Position numbers and translations under genes: made by a program
Part shown: positions 42,435 to 50,899 of the stretch, piece after piece
Numbering within the stretch: position 1 is the stretch's first letter
Layout: every line of letters begins with the position of its first letter
DNA from: Chryseobacterium oranimense
GTDB lineage: Bacteria > Bacteroidota > Bacteroidia > Flavobacteriales > Weeksellaceae
Direction: 5' to 3'
NCBI RefSeq assembly: GCF_025244725.1
Contig: NZ_CP104203.1
Location: 1-64,000, forward strand
DNA length: 64,000 nt
Notes under the pieces: model-generated
What the model saw: the letters and a program-made list of their open reading frames with translations, nothing else
What the model was told of the DNA's origin: nothing
The model's database searches: none

Positions 42435-42689
42435 TTTTCGATTTTTTGGTAAGTAAATTTAATGATTCAGCGGGAATCACAGCTGAAATACACAAAAATA
42501 ATGCCCGGATATCAGGATGTGACAAAAATGCTCTATCTTTAATATCTTGTCATATGAAAAGTAGCGATGCAGGTGGAATGACTAATTTTGAAAATAGAAA
42601 ACCACAACATATCAGCTTCAGTATGGAATGAGTTACATCTTAGTGGTTTTGTGGTAAAAAGTGAAAAATAAATTCAAAATATCAAAACT

Positions 42690-43220
42690 ATGAAAACACT
42701 CTTAAAAATTCTTGGCGTAATCATTCTTTTATTGGTAGTATATGCAGTTATTGCCATGCTGGCTTTCAGTAAAAATTACCACTTCGAAAAATCAGTCGTA
42801 ATTAATGCTCCAAAGGAAAAAGTATGGCAGCATGTAGGGTCGCTGAAACAATATAATATCTGGGACCCTTTTTCCAAGGCAGATAAAGATATTGTGATCA
42901 CTTATTCAGGAGATGGTGACAAAGTGGGAGATTCCTATCACTGGAAAGGAAATGATAAAGTAGGAGAGGGAGAGCAATCGATCACCGAAATTGTACCTGG
43001 TGAAAAAATGGTGACCAAGCTTCATTTCATCAAACCTTTTGAAGGGTATGCAGTTGCAAAATTTATTTTGACGCCTCAAGGAAACGGAACCAAAGTCACC
43101 TGGTCAATAGATAATGAGCTGAATACCATGATGAAGATCATGAAGCCTATGATGAACATGAATATGAATAAAATGTTTGGCCAGGGGCTGGAAGACCTTA
43201 AAAAGCTTGCCGAAAAGTAA
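42690..43220 (+). CDS. SRPBCC family protein with N-terminal membrane anchor
   Basis: The 176-residue protein has one N-terminal hydrophobic helix (ILGVIILLLVVYAVIAMLAF) followed by a polyketide cyclase/dehydrase-like helix-grip domain (KSVVINAPKEKVWQHVGSLK ... GTKVTWSIDNE). It ends in a Met-rich stretch (MMKIMKPMMNMNMNKMFGQG). Ligand unknown. It has its own terminator. Confidence 0.82.
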   Translation: MKTLLKILGVIILLLVVYAVIAMLAFSKNYHFEKSVVINAPKEKVWQHVGSLKQYNIWDPFSKADKDIVITYSGDGDKVGDSYHWKGNDKVGEGEQSITEIVPGEKMVTKLHFIKPFEGYAVAKFILTPQGNGTKVTWSIDNELNTMMKIMKPMMNMNMNKMFGQGLEDLKKLAEK

Positions 43221-43227
43221 AAAACAG

Positions 43228-43256
43228 AAGCCTTGTAGAAATACAGGGCTTTTTTA
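43228..43256 (+). terminator. Terminator of the SRPBCC gene
   Basis: An 8-9-bp stem with one wobble (AGCCTTGTA/TACAGGGCT) has a GAAA loop and is followed by T6. Confidence 0.75.
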
Positions 43257-43381
43257 TTGCATTTACTCAAAAACCGATCTTCTATAGGTGTATTTCATGA
43301 ATTACCGGCCTGTTTTTATGAAGAACGAAAATATCAATTATTATTTTAAAAAATTATTATCTTTATGTAAAGATTAGATTC

Positions 43382-43831
43382 ATGGAGAAGATCGTATTTG
43401 AGAAAAGTGATATAAGAGATTACGTGAAAACGGTAATTTCTGAAAAAATAGAAAAGCTTAAAAATTTTATAGAGTTTACCCTGGAAGCAAGCCGTGATAT
43501 TAAAAAGACTCCGAAATATGACAGCATGAGGGAGGAGATGCAGGAAGAAATTTATCAGATGCAGCGCCAGTTAGGAGCTTTGAATGATCTTAAAAGAAAT
43601 ATGTCAAAGGTTCTCAATACCTCTACAGAAAAGATACAGCTGGGCTCATTGGTGATTACGAATAAAGCCCGTTTCTATATTTCGGTTTCTTTAGGAGAAT
43701 TTTTTTATGAAGGCGACCGCTTTTATGCCATTTCCCCTGAAAGCCCTATGGCTAAAAAGATGATGGGCATGAAATCCGGTGATGCTTTTACACTGAATAA
43801 TATCCATCAGAAAATTGTGGAAGTGATTTAG
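43382..43831 (+). CDS. GreA/GreB-like transcript cleavage factor homologue
   Basis: The 149-residue protein has a long N-terminal helical region (KTVISEKIEKLKNFIEFTLE, MQEEIYQMQRQLGALNDLKR) compatible with the Gre coiled coil. A C-terminal FKBP-like part follows (IQLGSLVITNKARFYISVSL, SPMAKKMMGMKSGDAFTL). Gre factors restart backtracked RNA polymerase. The coiled-coil tip lacks the usual acidic DEYE-like pair as far as I can see, so it may compete with GreA rather than stimulate cleavage. Confidence 0.65.
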   Translation: MEKIVFEKSDIRDYVKTVISEKIEKLKNFIEFTLEASRDIKKTPKYDSMREEMQEEIYQMQRQLGALNDLKRNMSKVLNTSTEKIQLGSLVITNKARFYISVSLGEFFYEGDRFYAISPESPMAKKMMGMKSGDAFTLNNIHQKIVEVI

Positions 43832-43890
43832 TAATTGTAATAATATCAACTATCAATTATTCTCAAAGCAATGCATTCAATTACATATTG

Positions 43891-43898
43891 TAAATTTG
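43891..43898 (+). promoter_or_regulatory. -7 box of the nitroreductase gene
   Basis: TAAATTTG ends 4 nt before the ATG at 43903, predicting a leaderless mRNA. Confidence 0.6.
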
Positions 43899-43902
43899 CA
43901 GC

Positions 43903-44421
43903 ATGAATCATGCAGAAATTTTAAAACAAATTATAGAGCAGAGGAGAAGCATCTTTCCAAAAGATTATTCTGAAAAGGAAATATCTCAGGAAATCCTGGA
44001 TGAAATTCTACACTCGGCCACCTTAGCTCCTAATCATAAGCGTACAAAACCATGGCGTTTTAAGATTTTTAAAGGAGAGGAAAAAGCAAAGTTAGCTTCA
44101 GAAATGCAGGCTATTTACAAAGCGACACAACCCGAACATACTTTTCTGGAGAAGAAATACCAGGATATCGGCTTTAAAATCAATAAAGCAGACGTTGTGG
44201 CTTCCATCGTGGTCAATTTTAGTAGCATGGTCCCGGAATGGGAAGAGATTGCTGCTGTTTCCATGGCAGTACAGAATATGTACCTTACGTGTACAGCAAA
44301 TAATATCGGCTGCTACTGGAGTTCTCCCGGTATTGTAAACCACCTTAAAGAATCTTTAACCATTGAGGAAAACCAGAAATGCCTGGGACTTTTCTACATG
44401 GGTACTTTGACGGAAGAATAA
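43903..44421 (+). CDS. Nitroreductase family protein
   Basis: The 172-residue FMN-dependent protein has an N-terminal QRRSIFPKDYSEKEI and the family blocks ATLAPNHKRTKPWRFKIF and MAVQNMYLTCTANNIGCYWS. Length and pattern match YdjA/NfnB-like small nitroreductases. Physiological substrate unknown. Confidence 0.88.
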   Translation: MNHAEILKQIIEQRRSIFPKDYSEKEISQEILDEILHSATLAPNHKRTKPWRFKIFKGEEKAKLASEMQAIYKATQPEHTFLEKKYQDIGFKINKADVVASIVVNFSSMVPEWEEIAAVSMAVQNMYLTCTANNIGCYWSSPGIVNHLKESLTIEENQKCLGLFYMGTLTEE

Positions 44422-44495
44422 AGTCAATCAGATGATGTGGGATAGAAAAATTAATAAATTATCACGTCAACTTATTAACATATCAGAAAAAGTAT

Positions 44496-44503
44496 TATCT
44501 TTG
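44496..44503 (+). promoter_or_regulatory. -7 box of the rpsP-rimM operon
   Basis: TATCTTTG lies 49 nt before the rpsP ATG, leaving an untranslated leader of roughly 45 nt. Confidence 0.6.
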
Positions 44504-44552
44504 CACTCTTAAATATTTAACTGGGACGAGTTCCCGTAAAATTCACAACATT

Positions 44553-45116
44553 ATGTCAGTAAAAATCAGATTACAAAGACACGGTAAAAAAGGTAAGCCT
44601 TTCTTCCACATCGTGGTTGCAGATTCTAGAGCTAGAAGAGATGGTAGATTCATCGAGAAGCTAGGAACTTACAACCCAATTACTAACCCTGCAACTATCG
44701 ATTTGAACGTTGATTCTGCTGTAAAGTGGTTAAACAACGGTGCTCAGCCAACTGATACTGCAAGAGCGATCCTTTCTTATAAAGGTGCCCTTTACAAAAA
44801 ACACTTACAAGGTGGAGTTGCTAAAGGAGCTTTTGATGAAGCTGAAGCTGAAAAAAGATTCAATGCTTGGGTAGAATCTAAAGAACAAAAAGTACAAGGT
44901 AAAGTAGAAGGTTTATCTAAAGCTCAGGCTGACGCTAAGAAAGCTGCTTTAGAAGCTGAAGCTAAAGTAAACGAAGCTAGAGTTGCTGCTGCAGCACAAG
45001 CTGAGGCTGATGCTAAAGCTGCTGAAGAAGCTGCTAATGCACCTGCAGAAGAAGTTGCTGAAGCTACAGAAGGAGAAGCTCCTGCTGCTGAAACTGAAGA
45101 AAACACTGAAGCTTAA
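44553..45116 (+). CDS. rpsP: Ribosomal protein S16 with Ala/Glu-rich extension
   Basis: Residues 1-~85 are S16 (SVKIRLQRHGKKGKPFFHIV, GRFIEKLGTYNP, KWLNNGAQPTDTARAIL). The protein is 187 residues, roughly twice the usual length, because of a C-terminal tail rich in Ala and Glu beginning near residue 115. Such tails are usual in Bacteroidetes S16 and of unknown use. rimM follows after 12 nt. Confidence 0.95.
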   Translation: MSVKIRLQRHGKKGKPFFHIVVADSRARRDGRFIEKLGTYNPITNPATIDLNVDSAVKWLNNGAQPTDTARAILSYKGALYKKHLQGGVAKGAFDEAEAEKRFNAWVESKEQKVQGKVEGLSKAQADAKKAALEAEAKVNEARVAAAAQAEADAKAAEEAANAPAEEVAEATEGEAPAAETEENTEA

Positions 45117-45128
45117 GAAAAACCCTGT

Positions 45129-45671
45129 ATGCGTAAAGAAGATTGCTATTTACTAGGAAAAATCACGCGCAGACACGGCCTTGCGGGAAATGTGATCCTT
45201 AAACTGGATACCGATCAACCCGAGCTTTACAATAAATTGGAATCAATATTCGTTGAAATCAACGGATTATTGGTTCCATTTTTTATTGTCAAATCATCAT
45301 GGAGCAAAAATGATGCTCTGAATATTGCCTTCAAAAATTCCACTGAAGCATTGGTAGACCAGTCTTTAGGAAAAAGTGTTTACCTGCCGCTTTCAAGCCT
45401 TCCGAAACTTTCAGGGAAGCAGTTTTATTATCATGAGATCATCGGTTTCGACATCCTTGATGAAAATAATAAAGAATGCGGTGTCATAAGATCCGTAAAC
45501 GATCAGACTGCCCAAAATTATTTCGTGACCAATCTGGACGGAAAAGAAGTAGTGATCCCTATTATCAAAGACTGGATCCTTGAAGTGAACAGAGAAGAAA
45601 GGTTCATCAAAATGCAGCTTCCGGAAGGGCTTATCGATGTCTTTTTAGTTTCTTCTAAAAAAGACGAATAA
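45129..45671 (+). CDS. rimM: Ribosome maturation factor RimM
   Basis: The 180-residue protein has the N-terminal RimM domain (KITRRHGLAGNVILKLDTDQ) and a C-terminal PRC barrel (YYHEIIGFDILDENNKECGV, IPIIKDWILEVNREER). RimM assists 30S head assembly around S19 and 16S helix 33. The operon with rpsP is the conserved arrangement, though trmD and rplS are not present downstream. Confidence 0.93.
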   Translation: MRKEDCYLLGKITRRHGLAGNVILKLDTDQPELYNKLESIFVEINGLLVPFFIVKSSWSKNDALNIAFKNSTEALVDQSLGKSVYLPLSSLPKLSGKQFYYHEIIGFDILDENNKECGVIRSVNDQTAQNYFVTNLDGKEVVIPIIKDWILEVNREERFIKMQLPEGLIDVFLVSSKKDE

Positions 45672-45780
45672 TCATTTTTTCAGATAACAGATCTGAAATT
45701 TATCTCTTATTTCCCAAAAATATTTTCCTGTTTGATTAATGGGTACTATGCACATCCAGCATTTCATTGCTCATTACCCA

Positions 45781-47427
45781 TTATTCATTAAATATAGCTG
45801 GAAGCAAATATTCCTGAACAATTTTATCCGTCTGTATATGTGCATAAGGTTTGTTGTAAGCTTTTGCCGTAACTACGATCACAACAGGAATTTCTGTGAA
45901 TATAATAATTTTATTTCCTCCGTTTCCACTGGATTGATAGGCTTCAAAGCTCCGGTCTCCCACTTTGTATACTTTGCGCCAGAATAAATAGCCATACCCC
46001 TCAAAATCCTGAGTATTCGGGAAATAATTGGTGAAAGATTTATTTATCCAGTTTTTGTCTATGATATTTTTGCCATTCCATTTTCCGTTATTTTTATAAA
46101 GCTGGCCAAATTTGGCAAAGTCCAGTACCCGCATTCGCAGTCCGCCGGCCAGAGAAGGTTTCTGCTGTGGGGTAAACTGCCATTTGTAATTCGTAATTCC
46201 AAGGGGTTGAAATAACTTTTTCTCAGCATAATTTTCCAGGCCTTTTGGAACTGTTTTGTCTAAAATATCTCCAGTCATTACAACACCTGTTGTGAAATAT
46301 CTCCATGTTTTTCCGGGTTTATTTTGTGTTACAGGCAGATCCAGGGCAAATTTCACCCAATTTTCCGTTGGATACATATTTTCTTCATTTCCGGGAGAAT
46401 TTTCATCCGAATCATCTCCATCAAATCCAGAACTCATGGTCAGAAGACTTTTGATAGTAACGCTGTCTTTGTGAGGCGAATAATTTTTGAATTGTTTCAG
46501 ATCATAAAACTCTTTTAGCATCTGATTTTCGCTTTTAAGATAACCGTCTTGGATTGCAATGCCGGCCAACGCAGAGGCAAAAGATTTTCCAACTGAGCGG
46601 GTGTCCTGCAAAGAATCTCTTCCGGAATTTCTGAAATATTCCTCCAGAAGAAGCTTTTCATTTTTAATAACTGCAATACCGGTAATCTCCCGGAACCTGT
46701 TTTCTGCAATTTTTCTGTTTAAAAGCCTGATTTTCTCTTCATTCAGCTTTTCATTGGAAACCTTCCATCCGCTGTTGGCCTGTATTTTTTGAACAGCAAT
46801 CTTATGTTCAGGAATATTTTTATGAGGTATTTTTAATTGAATCTCCCCTGTTGCAATAATGCTTCCTGTTTTTAAAGCCGGGGTCTTCAGATAAGGCTTG
46901 ATCTCTATTCTTAAAAGATGATCTCCCTCTTCCAGTGCATCAATTCCTCCATTGGCAAGATAGAATCTCATCCACATATACCTTCCCCAGGAATCTTCAT
47001 TTTTTGAGCTTAATAAAGGAATTCTGAATGTGGTTTTCTTTTTTTTATCGTCTGGCGTTCCGGCTCCGGTATTCAGATTTTCAGTGTAAATTAATTTTCC
47101 GTCAACATAGAAACTAAACTGATAATTTCCTTTTTTAAGCAATTCATCGGATGATAAAGAATGATCTAGCTGATGTAGATAATTGACCAGGGAATTATCC
47201 ATAAAAATACGGATGTCAAGATCCTTATCTTCCTGAAATTCTGTAGCAGTAATGATATCGGATTCTTTTAACTGGTCTGGCGCGACAGTCTTATCCAGAA
47301 AAATAACCTTGTTGATGTATTTTTTATGAAGAGGATTTATGATAGCATCCGGATCTGTAAGGTTTTTGGACTGTCCCAAAGAAAGCCCGAAACTAAGAAG
47401 CAAGACAAACAGTAGAATAGATTTCAT
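45781..47427 (-). CDS. Exported serine hydrolase (class C beta-lactamase fold)
   Basis: The 548-residue protein has a signal peptide (MKSILLFVLLLSFGLSLGQ), a ~210-residue beta-rich N-terminal region of unknown type, and a class C beta-lactamase/PBP4-like domain from about residue 235. The latter has SVGK (SxxK nucleophile) in DTRSVGKSFASALAG, a YFT at the YxN position and an SGNGG motif near the end. It is probably an esterase or peptidase, not a resistance enzyme. Confidence 0.82.
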   Translation of the reverse strand: MKSILLFVLLLSFGLSLGQSKNLTDPDAIINPLHKKYINKVIFLDKTVAPDQLKESDIITATEFQEDKDLDIRIFMDNSLVNYLHQLDHSLSSDELLKKGNYQFSFYVDGKLIYTENLNTGAGTPDDKKKKTTFRIPLLSSKNEDSWGRYMWMRFYLANGGIDALEEGDHLLRIEIKPYLKTPALKTGSIIATGEIQLKIPHKNIPEHKIAVQKIQANSGWKVSNEKLNEEKIRLLNRKIAENRFREITGIAVIKNEKLLLEEYFRNSGRDSLQDTRSVGKSFASALAGIAIQDGYLKSENQMLKEFYDLKQFKNYSPHKDSVTIKSLLTMSSGFDGDDSDENSPGNEENMYPTENWVKFALDLPVTQNKPGKTWRYFTTGVVMTGDILDKTVPKGLENYAEKKLFQPLGITNYKWQFTPQQKPSLAGGLRMRVLDFAKFGQLYKNNGKWNGKNIIDKNWINKSFTNYFPNTQDFEGYGYLFWRKVYKVGDRSFEAYQSSGNGGNKIIIFTEIPVVIVVTAKAYNKPYAHIQTDKIVQEYLLPAIFNE

Positions 47428-47493
47428 GTTAATGTTTTATAGAGGCAAAAATATAAATTGATCCTCAAGAAAAATAGAATGAAATTAGCATTT

Positions 47494-48297
47494 TTACTTT
47501 TTCAGAAGATTTCTGTACTGCAAAGGGGTAATCCCTGTGTTTTCCTTAAAAGATCTGATAAAATGACTTTGGTCTGCAAAACCGCATTCGAGGGCCACTT
47601 CAGCTAAAGTTCTGCCGGTATTGAGAAGAGCTAAAGATTTATTGATCTTCAGCTTTCTTATATAAACCCCTAAAGTACAATGGAAATGTTTATGAAAGCT
47701 CCTGCTTAAATGAACCGGATGAACATCCAAAGCTTTTGAAAGTTCTGTAAGGCTCAGCTTTTCTGTAAAATTTTCGTGAAGTATTTCAGTAATCTTACGG
47801 GTCCATTCCGGCTTTTTGTCAGAATTGCTGCTTTTCTCGGATAATTGGGTGAAAATACTGAGTAAAAGCTCATGAACAGAGAGTTCGGATGATGGGTCAT
47901 TAATTTTTGTTTCTTTGAAAATCCTGTACATCAACAATTTTAAAGCAGGATCTTTCAAATTAAAGCTTCCTTCAACAGCTTCTTTTGAAATCTGAAACTT
48001 TTCAAACCAGTTTTCAGTAAGTTCCAGATGAAATCCTCTTGTGAAAATATCAGGCTTAATATTATAATGAGCATCTTCCCAATGGTGATAGAGTAATGTT
48101 CCTGCCTGGCAATCGTAAGTTTCTTTTTTATTTCCTTCCTTCATATTTCCCTGCAGCAAAAATGTGAAATAAGCATTTTCATGATAGTGCCAGTCAACAT
48201 AAGGATGCGTGTATTCCGTGTCCGTAATAGTCAATCCATCAAAACGAAGTGTTTCATTGGTTTTTCCAAAAAATTCACCATTATGGAGGGTTTTCAT
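47494..48297 (-). CDS. AraC-family regulator with cupin sensor domain
   Basis: The 267-residue protein has an N-terminal cupin (YVDWHYHENAYFTFLLQGNM) and a C-terminal AraC helix-turn-helix pair (LTELSKALDVHPVHLSRSFH, EVALECGFADQSHFIRSFKE, ending GITPLQYR). Its ATG overlaps the TGA of the upstream HTH regulator gene (ATGA), so the two are made together. Confidence 0.88.
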   Translation of the reverse strand: MKTLHNGEFFGKTNETLRFDGLTITDTEYTHPYVDWHYHENAYFTFLLQGNMKEGNKKETYDCQAGTLLYHHWEDAHYNIKPDIFTRGFHLELTENWFEKFQISKEAVEGSFNLKDPALKLLMYRIFKETKINDPSSELSVHELLLSIFTQLSEKSSNSDKKPEWTRKITEILHENFTEKLSLTELSKALDVHPVHLSRSFHKHFHCTLGVYIRKLKINKSLALLNTGRTLAEVALECGFADQSHFIRSFKENTGITPLQYRNLLKK

Positions 48298-49226
48298 AGT
48301 ATCATTTTTTGTTTTAAAGATTCAATCTGGTTATACATTTTGTTGAAAAATATTTTTCTGTCACGGTTTCCCGAAGTGTTCAGAGATTTTGAATTTTTAA
48401 TCTGGTGTTCAAAATAGTTCCGTGTTTCACTGCAGGTTTTCGCATCATTAACCAGAATATATCCGAACATATTGATCGGTATGGCAAAAAGCGACTGTTG
48501 CGGGTGGTGAAAAAAGATGTCATTGGAAAGGTGCATCAGCTCGTTTTCATACAGGTGGAATTTGGGATTGCTTTCCGTTTTTTGTTCAATGTATTTTATA
48601 AGTTCTTCCAGTTCTTTCAGAATAATTTCGGCTTCTTTTTTTTGTAAAAGTCCGGTCTCAAAATAAAACAAGATCTGTTGCAAAATACTGGAAATGGTCC
48701 TGTCATTCCACAGTTCCACTACATTTTGATCCTCATATTTTTTCCTGAGCTCCTGGGTGTTAGCTTCAAAATAAGGTGGCGAAAACTGCAGAAAAGGAAT
48801 GAAGACCTGCTTGGCGTTCAACAGATTCATCCAGACATAAATCTTAAAACGGGAAAGCAAAGTATCCGAAAGCGTATAGAAAAAAGGAATATCCTTAGCA
48901 GAATAATAAATCGTCATCTCATCAGAAAGAGGAAGATTTTCAAAGATGCTGAGATTATTCTGAAAGAATGACTGCAGATCTTCCGTTTTGTCTACCGCAG
49001 TAGTTTTCTGAACCACAAGCTGCCGGTCCGAAGTGATGAACTGGTTAAGGGAAATCTGATAATATTTTGCCAGTTCCATTGCCTCTTCAAAGCTGAATTT
49101 TGCTTTCAGGGACGTCCTTCTGTGTGCTGCATCATAACTTATATTGAGGATGTTGGCAATCTCATCATTCAATGACTGTGCCCCGATTTTCCTGCGGATT
49201 TCCTTAAGTAAAAGTTCCTGATACAT
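48294..49226 (-). CDS. XRE-like HTH protein with helical sensor region
   Basis: The 310-residue protein starts MYQELLLKEIRRKIGAQSLN and has a helix-turn-helix near residues 15-60 (DEIANILNISYDAAHRRTSL). It then has a long helical region without recognised motifs, resembling transcription factors of the type found beside stress genes in Flavobacteriia. Start 49226 is chosen from this pattern. It is coupled to the AraC gene and divergent from the LA_2272-like gene 106 nt away. Confidence 0.7.
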   Translation of the reverse strand: MYQELLLKEIRRKIGAQSLNDEIANILNISYDAAHRRTSLKAKFSFEEAMELAKYYQISLNQFITSDRQLVVQKTTAVDKTEDLQSFFQNNLSIFENLPLSDEMTIYYSAKDIPFFYTLSDTLLSRFKIYVWMNLLNAKQVFIPFLQFSPPYFEANTQELRKKYEDQNVVELWNDRTISSILQQILFYFETGLLQKKEAEIILKELEELIKYIEQKTESNPKFHLYENELMHLSNDIFFHHPQQSLFAIPINMFGYILVNDAKTCSETRNYFEHQIKNSKSLNTSGNRDRKIFFNKMYNQIESLKQKMIL

Positions 49227-49332
49227 GGTTTTGTGATTTTCACAAATGTACTTCTTTATTTTAATTTTTTTCCGCATTCGGATTTGTGCTTTTCACAGAT
49301 AATTTTGACTCATCATTTTAAAACAAGGAGTT

Positions 49333-49974
49333 ATGAAAATAAAATTTTTATTGATAATCAGTCTCTTGGCAGGAGGGATTATCAACGCCCAGGACAGTTT
49401 GAATACTAAATTGGATAAGCCCAGGCTTATCGGTTTTTCACCTTCCAAAAAAACGAAAAATGTTAATGGGATGCTTATTAAGTATTATGATGAGATTGAT
49501 AATGAGATACAGCCTAAGAAAGTTAATGGTATTGGATTGGGACTTAACGGCCTGGGGATTTTCTTTCCCGCATTGCTGCTCGTAAGTATACCATCTATTG
49601 ATAACTGGGCTGTTAATGATATAGGTACTGAGCCTTTACCTGAGAAAATGAATAAGATTAATGGCATGCAACTATCCATCATTAATATGGAGCCTACAGT
49701 TACCAACGGACTGGAAGTCAATATATCGAGTAATATTAGTGCGCCTTCCGTGACGAATGGGGTTGCCTTTTCACCATTGTACAATTTTCATCATACAACG
49801 AGAGGGGTTGCTGTTTCCACTTTTGCCAATGTAAGCCAGAAATGCAGGGGTATTCAGGTTTCATTGATTAACGTCTGCAAAGATTCAAGGGGAATCCAGA
49901 TTGGTTTCTGGAACGAAAATGAAAAAAGGAAATTTCCTTTAATCAACTGGAATTTTAAAAACAAAAAATCATGA
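49333..49974 (+). CDS. LA_2272-type surface repeat protein
   Basis: The 213-residue protein has a signal peptide ending INAQ and several degenerate ~20-residue 'NG..vs..N.....GV/GIQ' beta units (VNGIGLGLNGLG, TNGLEVNISSN, TNGVAFSPLYN, TRGVAVSTFAN, CRGIQVSLINV, SRGIQIGFWNE). The pattern is that of LA_2272 family surface repeats. Its last codons overlap the next ATG (ATGA), coupling it to a CDP-alcohol phosphotransferase homologue. Confidence 0.75.
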   Translation: MKIKFLLIISLLAGGIINAQDSLNTKLDKPRLIGFSPSKKTKNVNGMLIKYYDEIDNEIQPKKVNGIGLGLNGLGIFFPALLLVSIPSIDNWAVNDIGTEPLPEKMNKINGMQLSIINMEPTVTNGLEVNISSNISAPSVTNGVAFSPLYNFHHTTRGVAVSTFANVSQKCRGIQVSLINVCKDSRGIQIGFWNENEKRKFPLINWNFKNKKS

Positions 49975-50570
49975 AAAAGTTACCTTATCTTTTGATTGCG
50001 GCCAGATTTATTCTTGCCCCTGTTATTCTGTTACTAGCTTATTGTAAAGGAGCGGAATCGCGGTTTTTAATTGTAGGATTAATGTATTTCGGGCTATTGA
50101 CAGATATTTTCGATGGAATTATTGCCCGGAAAACCGGTGTTTCATCAGAAAAATTAAGAAGATTAGACAGTCAGACCGATCTGATTTTCTGGCTCTCATT
50201 AGGATTTGCCTCCTACTTTCTCAATCCTGAATTAATTAAAAGTGAATGGCCGGGAATTCTTCCAATCTTCATCATGGAAGCACTTTGCTACATTGTCAGT
50301 ATCACGAAATTCGGAAAGGAAACCTGTACTCACGCTTTTTTGTCAAAAATGTGGGGCCTGAGCCTGCTGATTGCTTTTACCTATCTAATTGGTTTTCAAC
50401 AAGCAGGTTGGGCGTTTTATCTGGCAATAGGATTGGGTTTTATATCTCATGTTGATGTGATCCTGATCGTTTTGCTGCTTCCAAAATGGCAATACGATGT
50501 TCCCAGTTCTTATCACGCCTGGAAAATCCGTAACGGAAAACAGAGAAAGAAAACAGTGTTTTTTAATTAA
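49971..50570 (+). CDS. CDP-alcohol phosphatidyltransferase family protein, variant motif
   Basis: The 199-residue membrane protein has about five helices and the signature LTDIFDGIIARKTGVSSEKL with the trailing RRLDSQTD. The four metal-binding Asp are present but the conserved Gly (AR-x8-G) is replaced by Leu. It could make a phosphodiester lipid head group, or have altered specificity. It is translationally coupled to the LA_2272-like protein. Confidence 0.75.
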   Translation: MKKLPYLLIAARFILAPVILLLAYCKGAESRFLIVGLMYFGLLTDIFDGIIARKTGVSSEKLRRLDSQTDLIFWLSLGFASYFLNPELIKSEWPGILPIFIMEALCYIVSITKFGKETCTHAFLSKMWGLSLLIAFTYLIGFQQAGWAFYLAIGLGFISHVDVILIVLLLPKWQYDVPSSYHAWKIRNGKQRKKTVFFN

Positions 50571-50676
50571 AGAGTGAATTGGTGAAGAAAAGGTGCTGGA
50601 AGTTGGAAGAGGGAAGTTTAAACGCAGAATTGTAATACGCCTTTATTGCCTTTTATATTTTGGTAAATGATTCCGA

Positions 50677-50717
50677 TTATATCCTTGTCAAGGTTTTGAA
50701 CCTTGACAAGGATATAA
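50677..50717. repeat. 19-bp perfect hairpin (AACCTTGACAAGG repeat)
   Basis: A 19-bp perfect inverted repeat (50677-50695 with 50699-50717) has a 3-nt loop; core CCTTGTCAAGG. The element resembles REP-like palindromes I recall between genes in Flavobacteriia. It occupies the middle of the 329-nt gap before asnS; the rest of that gap holds only the terminator and promoter listed below. Confidence 0.6.
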
Positions 50718-50822
50718 TAAGCCCAGTGACTTTCAGTCTCCCAAACTCTCCGATTCACTTTAAATAATATTTACAGCATAGTTTTAGATTCAATATTTTG
50801 ATAAATGGTTTTTTAAAAAGAT

Positions 50823-50854
50823 AGCGTAATCATCAGGTTACGCTGTTTTTTTGT
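50823..50854 (+). terminator. Terminator upstream of asnS
   Basis: AGCGTAA/TTACGCT (7 bp, loop about 8 nt) is followed by G and T7. It ends at the asnS -7 box, so it stops readthrough from the CDP-alcohol transferase operon. Confidence 0.7.
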
Positions 50855-50861
50855 AACTTTG
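50854..50861 (+). promoter_or_regulatory. -7 box of asnS
   Basis: TAACTTTG lies 38 nt before the asnS ATG. Confidence 0.6.
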
Positions 50862-50899
50862 CAGACGTTAATTTTTATAAGAAAATTTATAATCAACAA

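Noticed and set aside
44924..45106. Ala/Ser-rich minus-strand ORF
   Set aside because: It is the complement of the repetitive Ala/Glu tail of S16.
50823..50854. Second attenuator, for asnS
   Set aside because: The hairpin precedes the asnS -7 box and no leader ORF with Asn codons lies upstream, so it is an ordinary terminator of the previous operon.
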